Source: Diabrotica undecimpunctata (taxonomy: Eukaryota > Arthropoda > Insecta > Coleoptera > Chrysomelidae). Taken from it: 64,000 nucleotides of DNA. The translations under genes and the position numbers were made by a program. Below are positions 1 to 10,019 of the stretch, piece by piece. The first letter of the stretch is position 1; every line of letters begins with the position of its first letter. The notes under the pieces were generated by a model. The model worked only from the letters and a program-made list of their open reading frames with translations, did no database searches and was not told the DNA's origin. The stretch covers positions 42,189,753 through 42,253,752 of the forward strand of contig NC_092804.1 in assembly GCF_040954645.1 (NCBI RefSeq). The letters are read 5' to 3'.

Positions 1-1336
1 TTCTTGAAGTTAAAGATGAAATTAAAAAACTAGCCAGAAACAAATCACCCGGAATAGATAATCTCCCAGCTGAATTATATAAAGAAGGTGAACACGATAC
101 CATAATGGCATTATAGCAGCTTATAAAAGAAATATGGACACATAAATCGCTCTCCAATGATTGGAATATTGGGATACTTTGCACCATACACAAAAAAGGA
201 GATATCTTTGAATGGTCTAGCCACAGAGGAATTACGCTTCAAAATGCAGCTTATAAAATATTTTCCACAGTACACTATAGCACCATATGCAGAATGCAAT
301 GAAAGAGCTAGAAATACCAAATCAGGTGGTAAATTTAACAAAACTAACTCTTGAAAAAGTTAAATGTAGACTACGAATTCAGGGGGAACTGTCTGAACCT
401 TTTAAATCAAATAACGGGATGAGCTAGGGAGACTGTATACTGTTCAATCTGGCTTTGGAAGAAATTTTATGTATGTCACAAATCACAACCATTGGTTTAA
501 TATATAATAAATCAGTTCAAATCCTTGTTCATGCTGATGATATCAATATTATTGGGAAAACGGAAAACGCTGTACGAAAGACGTATGTAGCATTAAAAGA
601 ATCAGCTACAAAAATGGGTTTATTAATAAACACCAACAAAACGAAGTATATGAAAATAAGCACGCAACCAAAAATCCTATGACCACTTGTTATAGAAAAC
701 GAAGTCATCAAAGCAGTGAACGAATTTGTATACCTGAGAGCGCTACTTAATACTGAAAATAATACTACCGCAGAGATAAACTGCAGAATTTGTACAGCCA
801 ACAGATGCTATTTTGTGCTTAATCTCCTCATTAAATGCACAATTATATCGAGAACTACAAAAATAAAATTCTACAAAACAATAATACGCCCAGTCCTAAC
901 TATGTCCTAATATGGGTCAGAGACCTGGACAAAAAGTAATGAAAACATGTTAGGATGTTTTGAAAGAAAAGTACTAAGGCGAATCTATGGAGCAGTGAAT
1001 AACAATGGAGTGTGAAGACGATACAACTTCGAACTTTATAGAATATACCAGGAACCAGATATCGTAAAACATATTAAGATTTATACTGAGGTGTATAAAG
1101 CATGTAAATCGGATGGAACAAAATGACCCAGCTAGAAAAACGCTCCGTGATAGACCTATTGATCAGAGAAGAAGGGAAAGAGCCAGAACAAAGTTGATTG
1201 ATAACATCAATGAAGACATGAGAAATATGGGAATACGTGTTTGGCGGAGGAAGCCGATGAATAGGGATGACTGGAGAGAAATTCTTGAGGAGACTAGGAC
1301 CCACGCTGGGTTGTAAAGCCAGCATGATGATGATGA
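1..1336 (+). pseudogene. RTE-type LINE fragment, reverse transcriptase to 3' end
   Basis: Broken 3' part of an RTE-clade non-LTR retrotransposon whose 5' side lies outside the window. Translated pieces in order: NKSPGIDN near 30-55 (start of the RT fold), the catalytic box as HADDIN near 529-546, then the RTE C-terminal region with FYKTIIRP near 870, FERKVLRRIYG near 960 and RDDWREILEETRTHAGL just before a stop at about 1315. A short ATG-repeat tail (1323-1336) follows, as is usual for RTE. Several frameshifts and stops break it, so it cannot be active. The clade call rests on my recall of the RTE C-terminal pattern. Confidence 0.8.
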
Positions 1337-1559
1337 AATATATAAAAGATATTTAGGATCTGTTTAGTATTTAGTACAGGCCTACTTTCAATACGCTCAA
1401 GATCCCATAAAATATTTTTACGCCGGAAACAAATCAGCCTCTTTACTTTAACGCTTTCTCTCTAATTTCGCTTCGATATTGCCATCAATATATGTTAAAG
1501 GATAATCGATAGTTGACTGGCTTCAATCTGTGTTCGATTATCTGCATCCCAACGAATAC

Positions 1560-2330
1560 TAGGAAATTTATTGAAAAGTGAGTCTCATCACGCACAACCA
1601 ACCTAGTAACGCCAATGGTAACACCAAATCAAGTAGCGTCCTACATAATGTCTACCTCAAGAGCATCCCAAAACCGCTTACACACAAAAATATTTAAAAA
1701 ATGCCTCAAAACTTTAAATTCCATTGGTCTACTTGAAACAGAGTATTCCGGCCCTTTCACCTGTGAAGCTCTTAATAAAATGGAAACAGGAAAAGCCCCT
1801 GGCTTTGATAGCATTCATGCTGAGTTTCTACAACACAGTAGCAAATTTACTGAAGTTGCAAACTTCTTCTCAAACATTTTTCAGACGGAAAATGTTCCCC
1901 ATCAACTAAAAAGAGCAAAAATCATCGCCATTGTAAAACCACGGAAAGCTACCGATTTATCAAAAAAAATTTGCTGCACAGACCAAGTCCTAGCACTGAC
2001 TAACTATGTAGAAACCGGCTTTCAACAACAACTAAAAAGCAGCAGTGTAAAATACTGTGTGGAGACAGGAGGTAATATATAAATTAATGCGATCGATTCC
2101 ATGGAGAAATATCACTGATGGCATTATTGCTATGCTATTCAAGACTAGTACCTGAATAAAACTGAACGATGGTCTTCCACAAGGATAGGTGCTGGACCCC
2201 CTACTCTTTAGCCTTTATATAGCAGACTTGCTCGAAACCACATCAAAGAAGTTCGGAGATGAAGAAGACTGGGCGCTTGTTACGAGCAAACTGATAGCAA
2301 GTCATGAGTGGGTTCGGGATCCATTTAATA
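1560..2330 (+). pseudogene. Jockey-group LINE reverse transcriptase fragment
   Basis: Degenerate reverse transcriptase piece. The longest open part (1615-2082) reads VTPNQVASYIMSTSRA, then KMETGKAPGFDSIHAEFLQ and LKRAKIIAIVKP, which match the palm start of Jockey-group (Daphne/CR1-like) elements. After a deletion, 2170-2275 gives NDGLPQG, a stop, then DPLLFSLYIADLL and FGDEEDWALVTS at the place of the Y-A-D-D box. The catalytic YADD is therefore altered. No 3' tail or target-site duplication was found. The same family appears at 10020-10820 and 35876-37938. Confidence 0.65.
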
Positions 2331-2602
2331 ATATTTCTGAATAGCTCTTATTTGTCGAGGAAGAAATCTTCATAGACTGCACGACAAGTTGCCAAACCAA
2401 AAGACTTTTTTCGAAAAACTTTGTTCTTTAAGATAGGCCCAAGGAAATCACTAATCATTATATAAAATTTGTTTTTAATTTATTCAATTTTGATTAAGAA
2501 TCTTTTGATTTAGTAAGATGTTTTAATTTAATTGTTTAAGTTAATTATTAATTATTATGTGGGAGTATGTGTGCTTTCATTTCAGTCAGCTAATCATTTT
2601 TT

Positions 2603-2924
2603 TTAAATAATATTTTCTTTTGGATATGCTCTATACCTATAATTATTACTTAACTCACCATAATCATATCTTCTATCAGACCACCTGTTTCTAGATCCAT
2701 AGTCATATCCATCTCTTACATCATGTCTGTAGCCTTCATAGTTATTGTAGTTATTGAAGGGCCGGCTTGGTTGCCTCGGTCTGCAATTCACAGCAGCAGC
2801 GTTCCTGTCTCTTTCATAGTAATCATAGTCCGGATCTGGATAACTGTCTCTATATACGTCTAGTCGGGAAAGAGGTACGCTGAGAAGTTCACAGTCGCCT
2901 TTTGCTCTACCCGAAGGGTCTAAC
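2603..2924 (-). CDS. PAN-domain host gene, 3' exon (second half of PAN domain and Tyr/Arg-rich tail)
   Basis: Exon of a minus-strand host gene. The acceptor is a TTTTAG ending at 2925, so the exon begins at 2924 and joins in phase to the exon ending at 13016 (codon AG|G). The join reads CEGFNYR-LDPSGRAKGDCELL, a continuous PAN/apple domain second half with its last Cys. It continues SVPLSRLDVYRDSYPDPD and then a Tyr/Arg/Asn-rich tail to a TAA at 2603-2605 (106 codons). The 3' limit is uncertain: minus-strand GATTATG|GTGAGTTAAG at 2659/2658 is a near-perfect donor, and I see no AATAAA just after the stop. The real exon may end at 2659 and continue outside the window. PAN domains are typical of secreted or extracellular-matrix proteins; the specific gene is not recognised. 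Confidence 0.7.
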
Positions 2925-3167
2925 CTAAAATATAATTATATTTTATATAACAATTTCTTAATATACCAAAAAGCTGACCCAAGAAAGTGCTGAGGTATAA
3001 AGAAGATGAATCCCTAAGCATATTAAACCAACAGAAGCTTTAACACCAATACTGAAGCAAGAGTATATAAAGAGCAAACATACATATGAACAAAAAATGG
3101 GCCGTCGAATTTAAGGGAAAGAGCTTAATCGAAACGACCTTCAAGTTCTGTAGTTTTGTTATGTAGA

Positions 3168-4640
3168 AATGAGGGAACTAATAATTGAATTCTTCTCCTT
3201 CTTCTTGATGTGCCTATCCATTACGAATGTTGGCGATTATCATGGCAATCTTTATCTTATCTGCAGCAGCGCGGAAAAGATGCACAGATGTTGTATTGAA
3301 CCAGATTCTGAGGTTCTTTAACCAAGATGTTCTTTTTCTTCCTGGACCTCGTTTTCCAAATATTTTTCCTTGGAGGATGGCTTGAAGGAGAGCATATCTG
3401 GATTCATTTCGCATAATATGTCCAAAGAATTGTAACTTTCGAGATTGGATGGTGGTCAGTACCTCTCGGTTCTTATTTATTCTTCTGAGGACCTCCTCAT
3501 TTGTGACTCGGTCAGTCCAAGGGATCTTAAGTATTCTCCGATATAGCCACATGTCAAATGCTTCCAGTTTTCTGCACATATCTTCGTTCAAGGGCCACGA
3601 TTCATCACCATAAAAAAGGACAGAGAAGACGTAGCATCGCAGCATTCTTACTTTTGTATCAAGAGAGAGGTTGTGACTCTTCAAGAAAGCCCCCATCCGA
3701 TTTTCCGATGCGTGCTCTACTCTCCTGTTTGTTGGTCCATTTTTCATTTATTATGGTACAGGGGATTGGTTGACGTAGAGTTGACCTTCTGTTATCCTTT
3801 CTTGCTAATTATCATAAGCTTTGTCTTCTTAACGTTTATATTGAGTCCATATTGTTGACTGTAATACGTGATTTTGTTCATAAGAACTTGTAGGTCTTCT
3901 AAGTTGTCCGTAAATACTATGGTGTCATCTGCATATCTGATATAATACCTTTCTCAGTTTCGTGATAAGCTTCGATAAATATTTTTTCAGAGTACAGCCT
4001 TGCCTCACTCCACAATGATTTTCACATATTCGGTGTGTTCACCTTCAACTCTGAGATTTGCTGTTTGATTCCAGTAAAGATTTCTAATTATTTTCAGATA
4101 TTGGTTGTTAATTCCTGCTTCTTTTAGTATTTGGATCATCTTGGTGTTCTGTACTCGATCAAACGCTTTCTCGTAATCAACCAGACATGCGTATACGTCG
4201 CAGTTGACGTCTCTGCATCTCTGGAATAAGACTTGTACTGAGAACAAAGCCTCTCAAGTACCAACAGCATTTGTGAACCCGAACTGGTTGGGGGAAATTT
4301 GACTTTCACACATCTTGTAGATTCTCTTATGAATTATCTTGAGGAAAAATTTTAGGAGATGACTCAAGAATTGAATTGGTATAACTAGAACAAGATAATA
4401 GCGAAATTCGAAAGGAAAATGAACAGATTAAAAAGGAACTGGAAGAAGAACTTGAGTGATCGGATGGAACAAGAAAAGAAAATAATGTAATAGTACAGAG
4501 AATGATAATCTGGGAGATAGATGATTACTATAAGAATCAATAAAGAATTTTATGAAAAGAGAACTAAATATTAATATATAGATAAAAGAAGCAGTGAAAT
4601 TAGAGATAAAAGTCAAAAGACTATAAGACAAAAAGTTAAA
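3168..4640 (+). pseudogene. LINE ORF1 coiled-coil remnant, split by an RTE
   Basis: A short open reading begins MRELIIEL at 3168, is interrupted by the RTE at 3192-4368, and resumes at 4378 in the same frame as LEQDNSEIRKENEQIKKELEE. This is a Lys/Glu-rich coiled coil. After one stop come RKENNVIVQRMI and INIQIKEAVKLEI-like text (to about 4615). Coiled coil, then R-x-NN-(I/V)-V, then a basic region is the layout of LINE-encoded ORF1 proteins in insects, so I read it as an ORF1 remnant. It has several stops. It abuts a cyclophilin fragment at about 4650. Confidence 0.5.
3192..4368 (-). mobile_element. RTE-type LINE copy, 5'-truncated, with 9-bp target duplication
   Basis: A minus-strand RTE insertion between direct repeats aattgaatt (3183-3191 and 4369-4377). 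The (GAA)-rich 3' tail lies at 3192-3206. Reading from 4368 down: LLKFFLKIIHKR, PNQFGF, LVDYEKAFDRVQ (4180-4150), a frame-broken stretch, RYADDTIVF (about 3950-3920), then an open 177-codon segment (3747-3214) holding the C-terminal region: [61 protein letters not shown]. The 5' truncation removes the endonuclease. Frameshifts make it inactive. Confidence 0.85.
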
Positions 4641-4650
4641 ATAGAAACTA

Positions 4651-6440
4651 ACGACAAATTTGGTGATGAAAACTTCACACTAAAGGTCGCGGCATATTAT
4701 CATGCACGTATAGTTTCCTGCACGTAGCGTTTCCACTCCAACAATTGGGCTGCGCGTTCACATTTTCATACATAGAACGTTTCAGTTTGGTTCGGTGAAG
4801 ATATGATCTCGCTTTTCTCGACAAAAATTATGTGCAATTGCTCTTCTACTTAACGATGAAGAATGAAAAACTGTGTTAAAAAGAAGGTTTGAAGTACATC
4901 CAATGCTAAGAGAAAGGAAGAAGGAATGTGAATACTTGACTTTATACAGAGAATTAATTGATGACGATGAAAAATATTATGGATATTTTAGAATCAATAG
5001 GATTCAGTTTAAATATGTTTTAAATTTAATCTCACCTTCAGTTAAAAAACAAAATACTACATTTAACGAAGCCATACATATCAAACCAAAAAGTATTTTT
5101 AAAAAGAAGAGGTATCACTTCCGTACAAAAGTCCTAATTGTTTATCACTTCCGTCATTAGTTGTCACAAAGCAATAAAAATACATGCATAAATGACAAAA
5201 TAGCCTCGAAAATTATTTATTTAAATACTCTGTATCAAAATCAAACAAATACCTAAATAAACAACGGGGCGAAAACGACGGACATCTAATTCACATTATC
5301 CTTACCAACCGGTCATGACTCGTTACGTAGCCGTCGGCATCAGTAAAATATTGTTTTCAAATATACTGAACGGAAACGTTAAGTGTCTGAAACGCTATGT
5401 TCTGGACAGTGTGCGTTGTTCATATTTAAAACCATTTAAATGATATTTTTCGGAAACTAAACGCTATGTGCTGGAAACGCAACGTGCACGATATACACAT
5501 AGCGTTTAGTTTCCGAAAAATATAATTTAGATGGTTTTAAATATGAACAACGCACACTGTCCAGAACATAGCGTTTCAGACACTTAACGTTTCCGTTCAG
5601 TATATTTGAAAACAATATTTTACTGATGCCGACGGCTACGTAACGAGTCATGACCGGTTGGTAAGGATAATGTGAATTAGATGTCCGTCGTTTTCGCCCC
5701 GTTGTTTATTTAGGTATTTGTTTGATTTTGATACAGAGTATTTAAATAAATAATTTTCGAGGCTATTTTGTCATTTATGCATGTGTTTTTATTGCTTTGT
5801 GACAACTAATCACGGAAGTGATAAACAATTAGGACTTTTGTACGGAAGTGATACCTCTTCTTTTTAAAAATACTTTTTGGTTTGATATGTATGGCTTCGT
5901 TAAATGTAGTATTTTGTTTTTTAACTGAAGGTGAGATTAAATTTAAAACATATTTAAACTGAATCCTGTTGATTCTAAAATATCCATAATATTTTCCATC
6001 GTCATCAATTAATTCTCTGTATAAAGTCCAGTATTAACATTCCTTCTTCCTTTCTCTTAGCATTGGATGTACTTCAAACCTTCTTTTTAACACAGTGTTT
6101 CCTTCTTCATCGTTAAAAAGAAGAGCAATTGCACATAATTTTTGTCGAGAAAAGCGAGATCATATCTTCACCGAACCAAACTGAAACGTTCTATGTATGA
6201 AAATGTGAACGCGTAGCCCAATTGCTGGAGTGGAAACGCTACGTGCCGGAAACTATACGTGCACGATAATATGCCGCGACCTTAAAGCACACCGGACCTG
6301 CTGTAATGTCGATGGCCAATGCTAGTTCAGACAGCTACGGATCCCAGTTCTTTATCACTAGCGTCAAGACTTCCTGGCTAGACAACAGGTACATCGTATT
6401 TGGTTGCGTAGTTAAAGAAATGGAAGTCGTCGGAACGGAA
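4651..6440 (+). pseudogene. Cyclophilin (peptidyl-prolyl isomerase) gene fragment, split by a fold-back element
   Basis: Two short coding pieces flank the palindromic element. The first (4651-4683) reads DKFGDENFTL. The second (6286-6440) reads [19 protein letters not shown], then [21 protein letters not shown] and CVVKEMEVV. If the insert and one copy of the TAA target duplication are removed, the codons join without frame change (CTA-AAG-CAC). The text matches the cyclophilin core: the F-x-DENF-x-L-KH-x-GP motif, SMANA, GSQFFIT and the W-LD-x-R-x-VVFG strand. Only about 60 residues of a roughly 165-residue domain are present, so this is a fragment: a truncated processed copy, or a captured exon. 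It lies antisense in intron 2 of the PAN gene. Confidence 0.75.
4684..6282. mobile_element. Palindromic PIF/Harbinger-derived fold-back element (1,599 bp)
   Basis: The element is a near-perfect inverted repeat: arms 4684-5470 and 5496-6282 (787 bp each, no net indel) around a 25-base loop. It starts AGGTCGCGGC, ends with the complement, and is flanked by TAA on both sides (4681-4683, 6283-6285), matching the 3-bp T-W-A duplications of PIF/Harbinger. Each arm carries the N-terminal part of a HARBI1-like transposase: from 4873, RRFEVHPMLRERKKECEYL, then LYRELIDDDEKYYGYFRI and LNLISPSVKKQNT. In the right arm one G-to-T change makes a stop at the Cys-Glu-Tyr position. No DDE domain is present, so it is non-autonomous. 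The loop resembles the subterminal sequence of the element. Confidence 0.85.
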
Positions 6441-7159
6441 AATTACGGAATGATATTTAAAATTGTATTTTACCGGTGACCCGATGATGATCAGAAAACT
6501 GTAGTGTTCGAAATCGGTCGTCGCTTACTAAATAAATAGATTGTAAGTCTGTTATGTATTTCTACTACCTAGTTTGAAATGAACTCACACGAGCGACCAA
6601 TTCATTATCTGTAATTATTAATTGACATAATAACCAATTAAAAGTTTGATAAAAGTTTTTACTGAATTATATTTTCGGCCAAAATATATTTAAAGACGAG
6701 GATAATATGAATATACGGCTATTTGGCGATTCCCACTTAAACACAAATCGTCAGACCTTAAAAGCAATGTAAACAAGTACCACCTACCTTGACTTTACCT
6801 CTATTTGCCACTTATCTTTTATTCATTATTGCCAACAAAAAGCGTAGTACAAATTATCAAAAATTGGTGAGAACAATCTCACAGACTGTGACTACTCTTT
6901 AAATGAAACTAAGGATCACCTTGAAGAAGTTAATTGCAATGTTGTAGTGGCATGAAACGTATCTTCAGAGAACATCACTATAATTATTCTTCGAGAAATA
7001 CTTGTTATTAACACTCAGTTTATCAAATCTCCCGGAATTTTGTTTCATAATTATGATGATTATACTACGTCTGGCTCATCGATACAAAAATATGGTGTCG
7101 GTTTTTTAAAAAAAGTACCGAATTACCACAGTTCTCAGGAGGTAACGATATTTTTTTTT
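6441..7159. other. Unassigned AT-rich sequence
   Basis: No supported gene. The stretch at 6475-6570 resembles the end of a retroelement (a short GATGATGA run, then an AAATAAATA stretch) but lacks a diagnostic domain. The rest has only short frames with many stops. Confidence 0.4.
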
Positions 7160-7500
7160 ATTTACCGTAAAGGTACCTGCAGCATTAATATAATATGATA
7201 TAATCTAATAACAAATAATAAAATATCGATATCGAGGTTCGAAATCCATTCTAACGATATCGGGGATGCCTCCAGGACGTCGGACCAATTCTCTGTATAT
7301 GCTCGTAAGGGACATTCATCATAGATCCTACTGGATTGTCTGTCTAAAGGCATCGCCGGCATATTCAGGTGATTTCGCTATGCCCCATTTATGGAGATAA
7401 TCTGCACCCCTGCCATGGTCACTGCGCGCTCGGCAATGCGGACCATTGTTTGCGTAGACATTGTAGCCTTCAAACCAGGTCTGTAGTTGGTCATTTACCT
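7160..7500 (-). pseudogene. Jockey-group LINE C-terminal zinc-knuckle fragment
   Basis: Minus-strand text from about 7450 reads ARSDHGRGADYLHKWGIAKSPE, then, in another frame, ECPLRAYTENWSDVL and PISLEWISNLDID. This is the C-terminal Cys/His region found after the reverse transcriptase in Jockey/CR1-like elements (N-R-I-R-T-x-x-G, HKWG, CxCG, ECP-x-RAY, WI-x-NLD). The first Cys pair has decayed. No RT is attached, so it is an isolated 3' fragment. Family assignment is from recalled sequence patterns. Confidence 0.6.
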
Positions 7501-8094
7501 GTTGGTTTCAATCGAGACTCCACTGTTTTATAGAGTCTTTCTTAGTTATTATTTTTGAGTTATCTAGCTGTGCGTATGGGAGGCTTTCTTAATTTTAGTC
7601 TAGTACACAGGAAGAAAGAATGGAATAACCACATAAGCCGAGTGGAGGAGACCCGTGTCGTCAAAATAGCAAGAATTGCTTATAAAGAGGAAGAACAAGA
7701 AGAAGAAGTCTAGTACACCGCAGCTGTGAGAATTCTTGGATTCGTAATTCTAATTTGGCTTCAAACTTTCTAAATTAACTCAGTAGAGCCTTATTTACAA
7801 AGTACATCACATGGCATCGGTAGTCAGTATGTGGTTGTCGACTTAATAGTACCAGAAATCATTCTCATCGTAGTTTTCAATTATCTATCAATAAGTTTGG
7901 TGTGACAGCTGTCCAAACTTATTCGGGGTATTCAGCCACAGAGAATGCTAAGGCATAAAGTGCATAATGTAGTTGCAGTGGCGCCCCAGGTAATACCGCT
8001 GAGTTTTTGGATGATATTATTGCGAGTTCTAATTTTGGCAGCGGTATTTTTTAGATGTGTTTGGTCCGAGAGACTACGATCAAGTGTTATGACC
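7501..8094. other. Unassigned stretch holding one small RTE insertion
   Basis: Apart from the 98-bp retroposon at 7609-7706 I find no gene, repeat array or RNA. Text near 7980-8010 is slightly richer in GC but is broken in all frames. Confidence 0.4.
7609..7706 (+). mobile_element. 98-bp RTE retroposon with 12-bp target duplication
   Basis: Direct repeats agtctagtacac at 7597-7608 and 7707-7718 bracket 98 bp. The inside reads RKKEWNNHISRVEETRVVKIAR, the late C-terminal RTE region seen also at about 28170-28200, then jumps to a GAA-rich tail. The usual ~30-residue GRPRKRW segment is missing, so this copy is both 5'-truncated and internally deleted. Confidence 0.8.
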
Positions 8095-9055
8095 AAGTAT
8101 TGATACTGTAAACCATAAAATATTGTTAGATAAACTAAAAAATTACGGCATCAGAGGTATGGCATTAAAATTGTTAAAGAGCTACTTAAGTGACAGATAG
8201 CAAATGTAAATGGTGAAATCAGCGGGACTAAAACTGTGACTGACGGAGTTCCATAAGCAACGGTGTTGGAGCCGTTTTTATTTACTATTTATATAAACAC
8301 CTTACTTAAATCACAGACCTCAGGCCAGATCATAAGTTTCGCTGACGATACAGTTTTTTTTTATAGCAATAACAATTGGGAACATTTAAAGGCAAATGTC
8401 GAAATGTACTTGGTAAAAATAAAAAAATAGTTTCAGTTTAACCAGTTAACATTACATATTAAAAAAACTACAGAAGCAGAAAACATTAAGTACCTTGGTA
8501 TTGTAATATAGAAACACCTACAATGGGATCACCATATCAAATATGTAGTCCAAAAAATAAGAGGTTTGCTCTCAAAATTCACATATCTTCGCGACTTCTT
8601 AAAAATGCTCATGCTACAATGCTCACCTTAAAAATCTTAATGTTATACAAAATTGGATAATTAGAATAATACATAGAATATTATTTCATGTATTTAAACC
8701 AGTTGTACTCCTACAAATCGTTATTATATTTACACAATGAGAAATCATTTCTGAATTGTACCCAACATCAAACTAGAAATAGAAATTTAACGATATTACT
8801 ACCAAAATAAAAAGAAAAACCATTGGCCAATGTTGCATTGATTTTTTGGTACCAAAAATTTTCAATTGCCTACCATCTATCATCAATAATTGTAATTGTA
8901 ATTTGTCCCATAAAGATATGTTTAAAAAAAATGGTACCCTCACGTACAAGTTGTAGTCCATGTGACACACAACTTCTGTGAGAAACTGGGTTTATTTATT
9001 GTACAAAATATGTAAATTTCTATTGTAACACAATATTTTTGTTATAAATAAACTC
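8095..9055 (+). pseudogene. CR1-like LINE fragment (reverse transcriptase and C-terminus)
   Basis: Plus-strand pieces in order: IDTVNHKILLDKLKNYGIRG (8102-8160), LKSYLSDR, LEPFLFTIYINTLL (8262-8300), ISFADDTVFF (8335-8365), then AENIKYLGIVI and LQWDHHIKYVVQKIRGLLSK. Further on come LNQLYSYKSLLYLHN and a decayed C-terminus to about 8950. The FADDT catalytic box and the NHKILLDKL motif fit CR1-like LINEs. It ends near an AAATAAACTC stretch at 9045-9055, abutting the next element. Many stops. Confidence 0.7.
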
Positions 9056-9059
9056 TATT

Positions 9060-9987
9060 ATTATCCAGATTTAGCCATACGGCTCACACTCCCTCTAAGG
9101 GGAAAATTCACTCATCCCAGATACCTACGGTATCAAAAGGATTGAGCTCTGGTGGGACTCTTTCCTTGTTATCGGGCCCTCCGTGACTTGATATGCTGGA
9201 GTATCTCCCAAAAATGTTCGTACACATCTGGACGTCGCGAGAAGTACAGGTTTCTGCATGGCCTTATAGAAGTGTTCATTTAGACCCAGCTGTTTTATGT
9301 TCCCTAGGAGGTTTTTGGGAATAACGCCAGTAGTAGATAGAACAATAGGTACTGTCTGAGTACTTTCCATTCTCCATTATCTCCTGATTTGTATTTCTAG
9401 ATCTCTGTAATTGGCAATCTTTTCGTTGTATTTGTAAATAAGTGTTGTTTGTCTAGTAAGTTTATTAACTACCATGAGATCCGGTCTATGATATGCCACT
9501 GGTTGATATCTGTGAGCACAATACCGTTCCAGTATAGCTTGTAGTTGTTATTTTCAAGCATGCTGTCAGGGACGTATTGATAATAAGGAAGATGGTTGGT
9601 TTGGAGAAGTCCCAGTTTGTCAGCTAGTTCTTGGTGGATAAACTTTCCTACTGAGTCCTGGCGTTCTTTATAGTCAGTACCGACAAACGCCTGGTAGCTC
9701 CTGGTAAGATATTGAATGGTTCTTGGGCTTGGCATCCGTATCGGCATTTGTCATTTTGGATTTGAGGATCTTTAACAATATATTTCAGGTAATTTTTAGT
9801 TGGAATAACCTGATCCTGAATGGCAAATCCTTAATTCATCTTTCCTGTTGTCTTTCCCGTTGTCAACCAATAGTTCAACGCTATATTGTCGATATATTCT
9901 TGGCTGATCTCATTGAGATGTCGTCCATGCAGAGGTTTACTCATCCAGGTGCGCATTTTCCTTTGCTTAGTCAGGTACTTTATGCGC
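9060..9987 (-). pseudogene. R4/Dong-like LINE C-terminus with CCHC finger and restriction-like endonuclease region
   Basis: Minus-strand text from 9987 down: WMSKPLHGRHLNEISQEYID, then (9770-9700) IQDQVIPTKNYLKYIVKDP and CRYGCQAQE, a C-x3-C knuckle start, then TDYKERQDSVGKFIHQELA, LYWNGIVLTDINQWHI at the place of the endonuclease PD...D motif, a broken stretch, and VPIVLSTTGVIPKNLLGNI with CVRTFLGDTPAYQ (9300-9180). KPLHGRH, CCHC and the VP-I-V-x-x-TGVIPK ending identify an element with a C-terminal restriction-like endonuclease. The endonuclease Asp region is degraded. Clade name is less certain than the architecture. Confidence 0.6.
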
Positions 9988-9989
9988 AT

Positions 9990-10011
9990 TTTATTATTAT
10001 TATTATTATTT
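9990..10011. repeat. (ATT)n microsatellite at the junction of two LINE fragments
   Basis: About seven ATT/TTA units separate the R4/Dong-like fragment from the Jockey-group fragment. On the minus strand it lies directly after the RT piece and directly before the KPLHGRH piece. Confidence 0.9.
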
Positions 10012-10019
10012 TGGATACT

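Noticed and set aside
6475..6570. Possible Penelope terminal repeat or ribozyme
   Set aside because: GATGATGATCAG and CGAAATCGG look suggestive, but the C-U-G-A-N-G-A box and stems are missing, and no RT or nuclease is adjacent.
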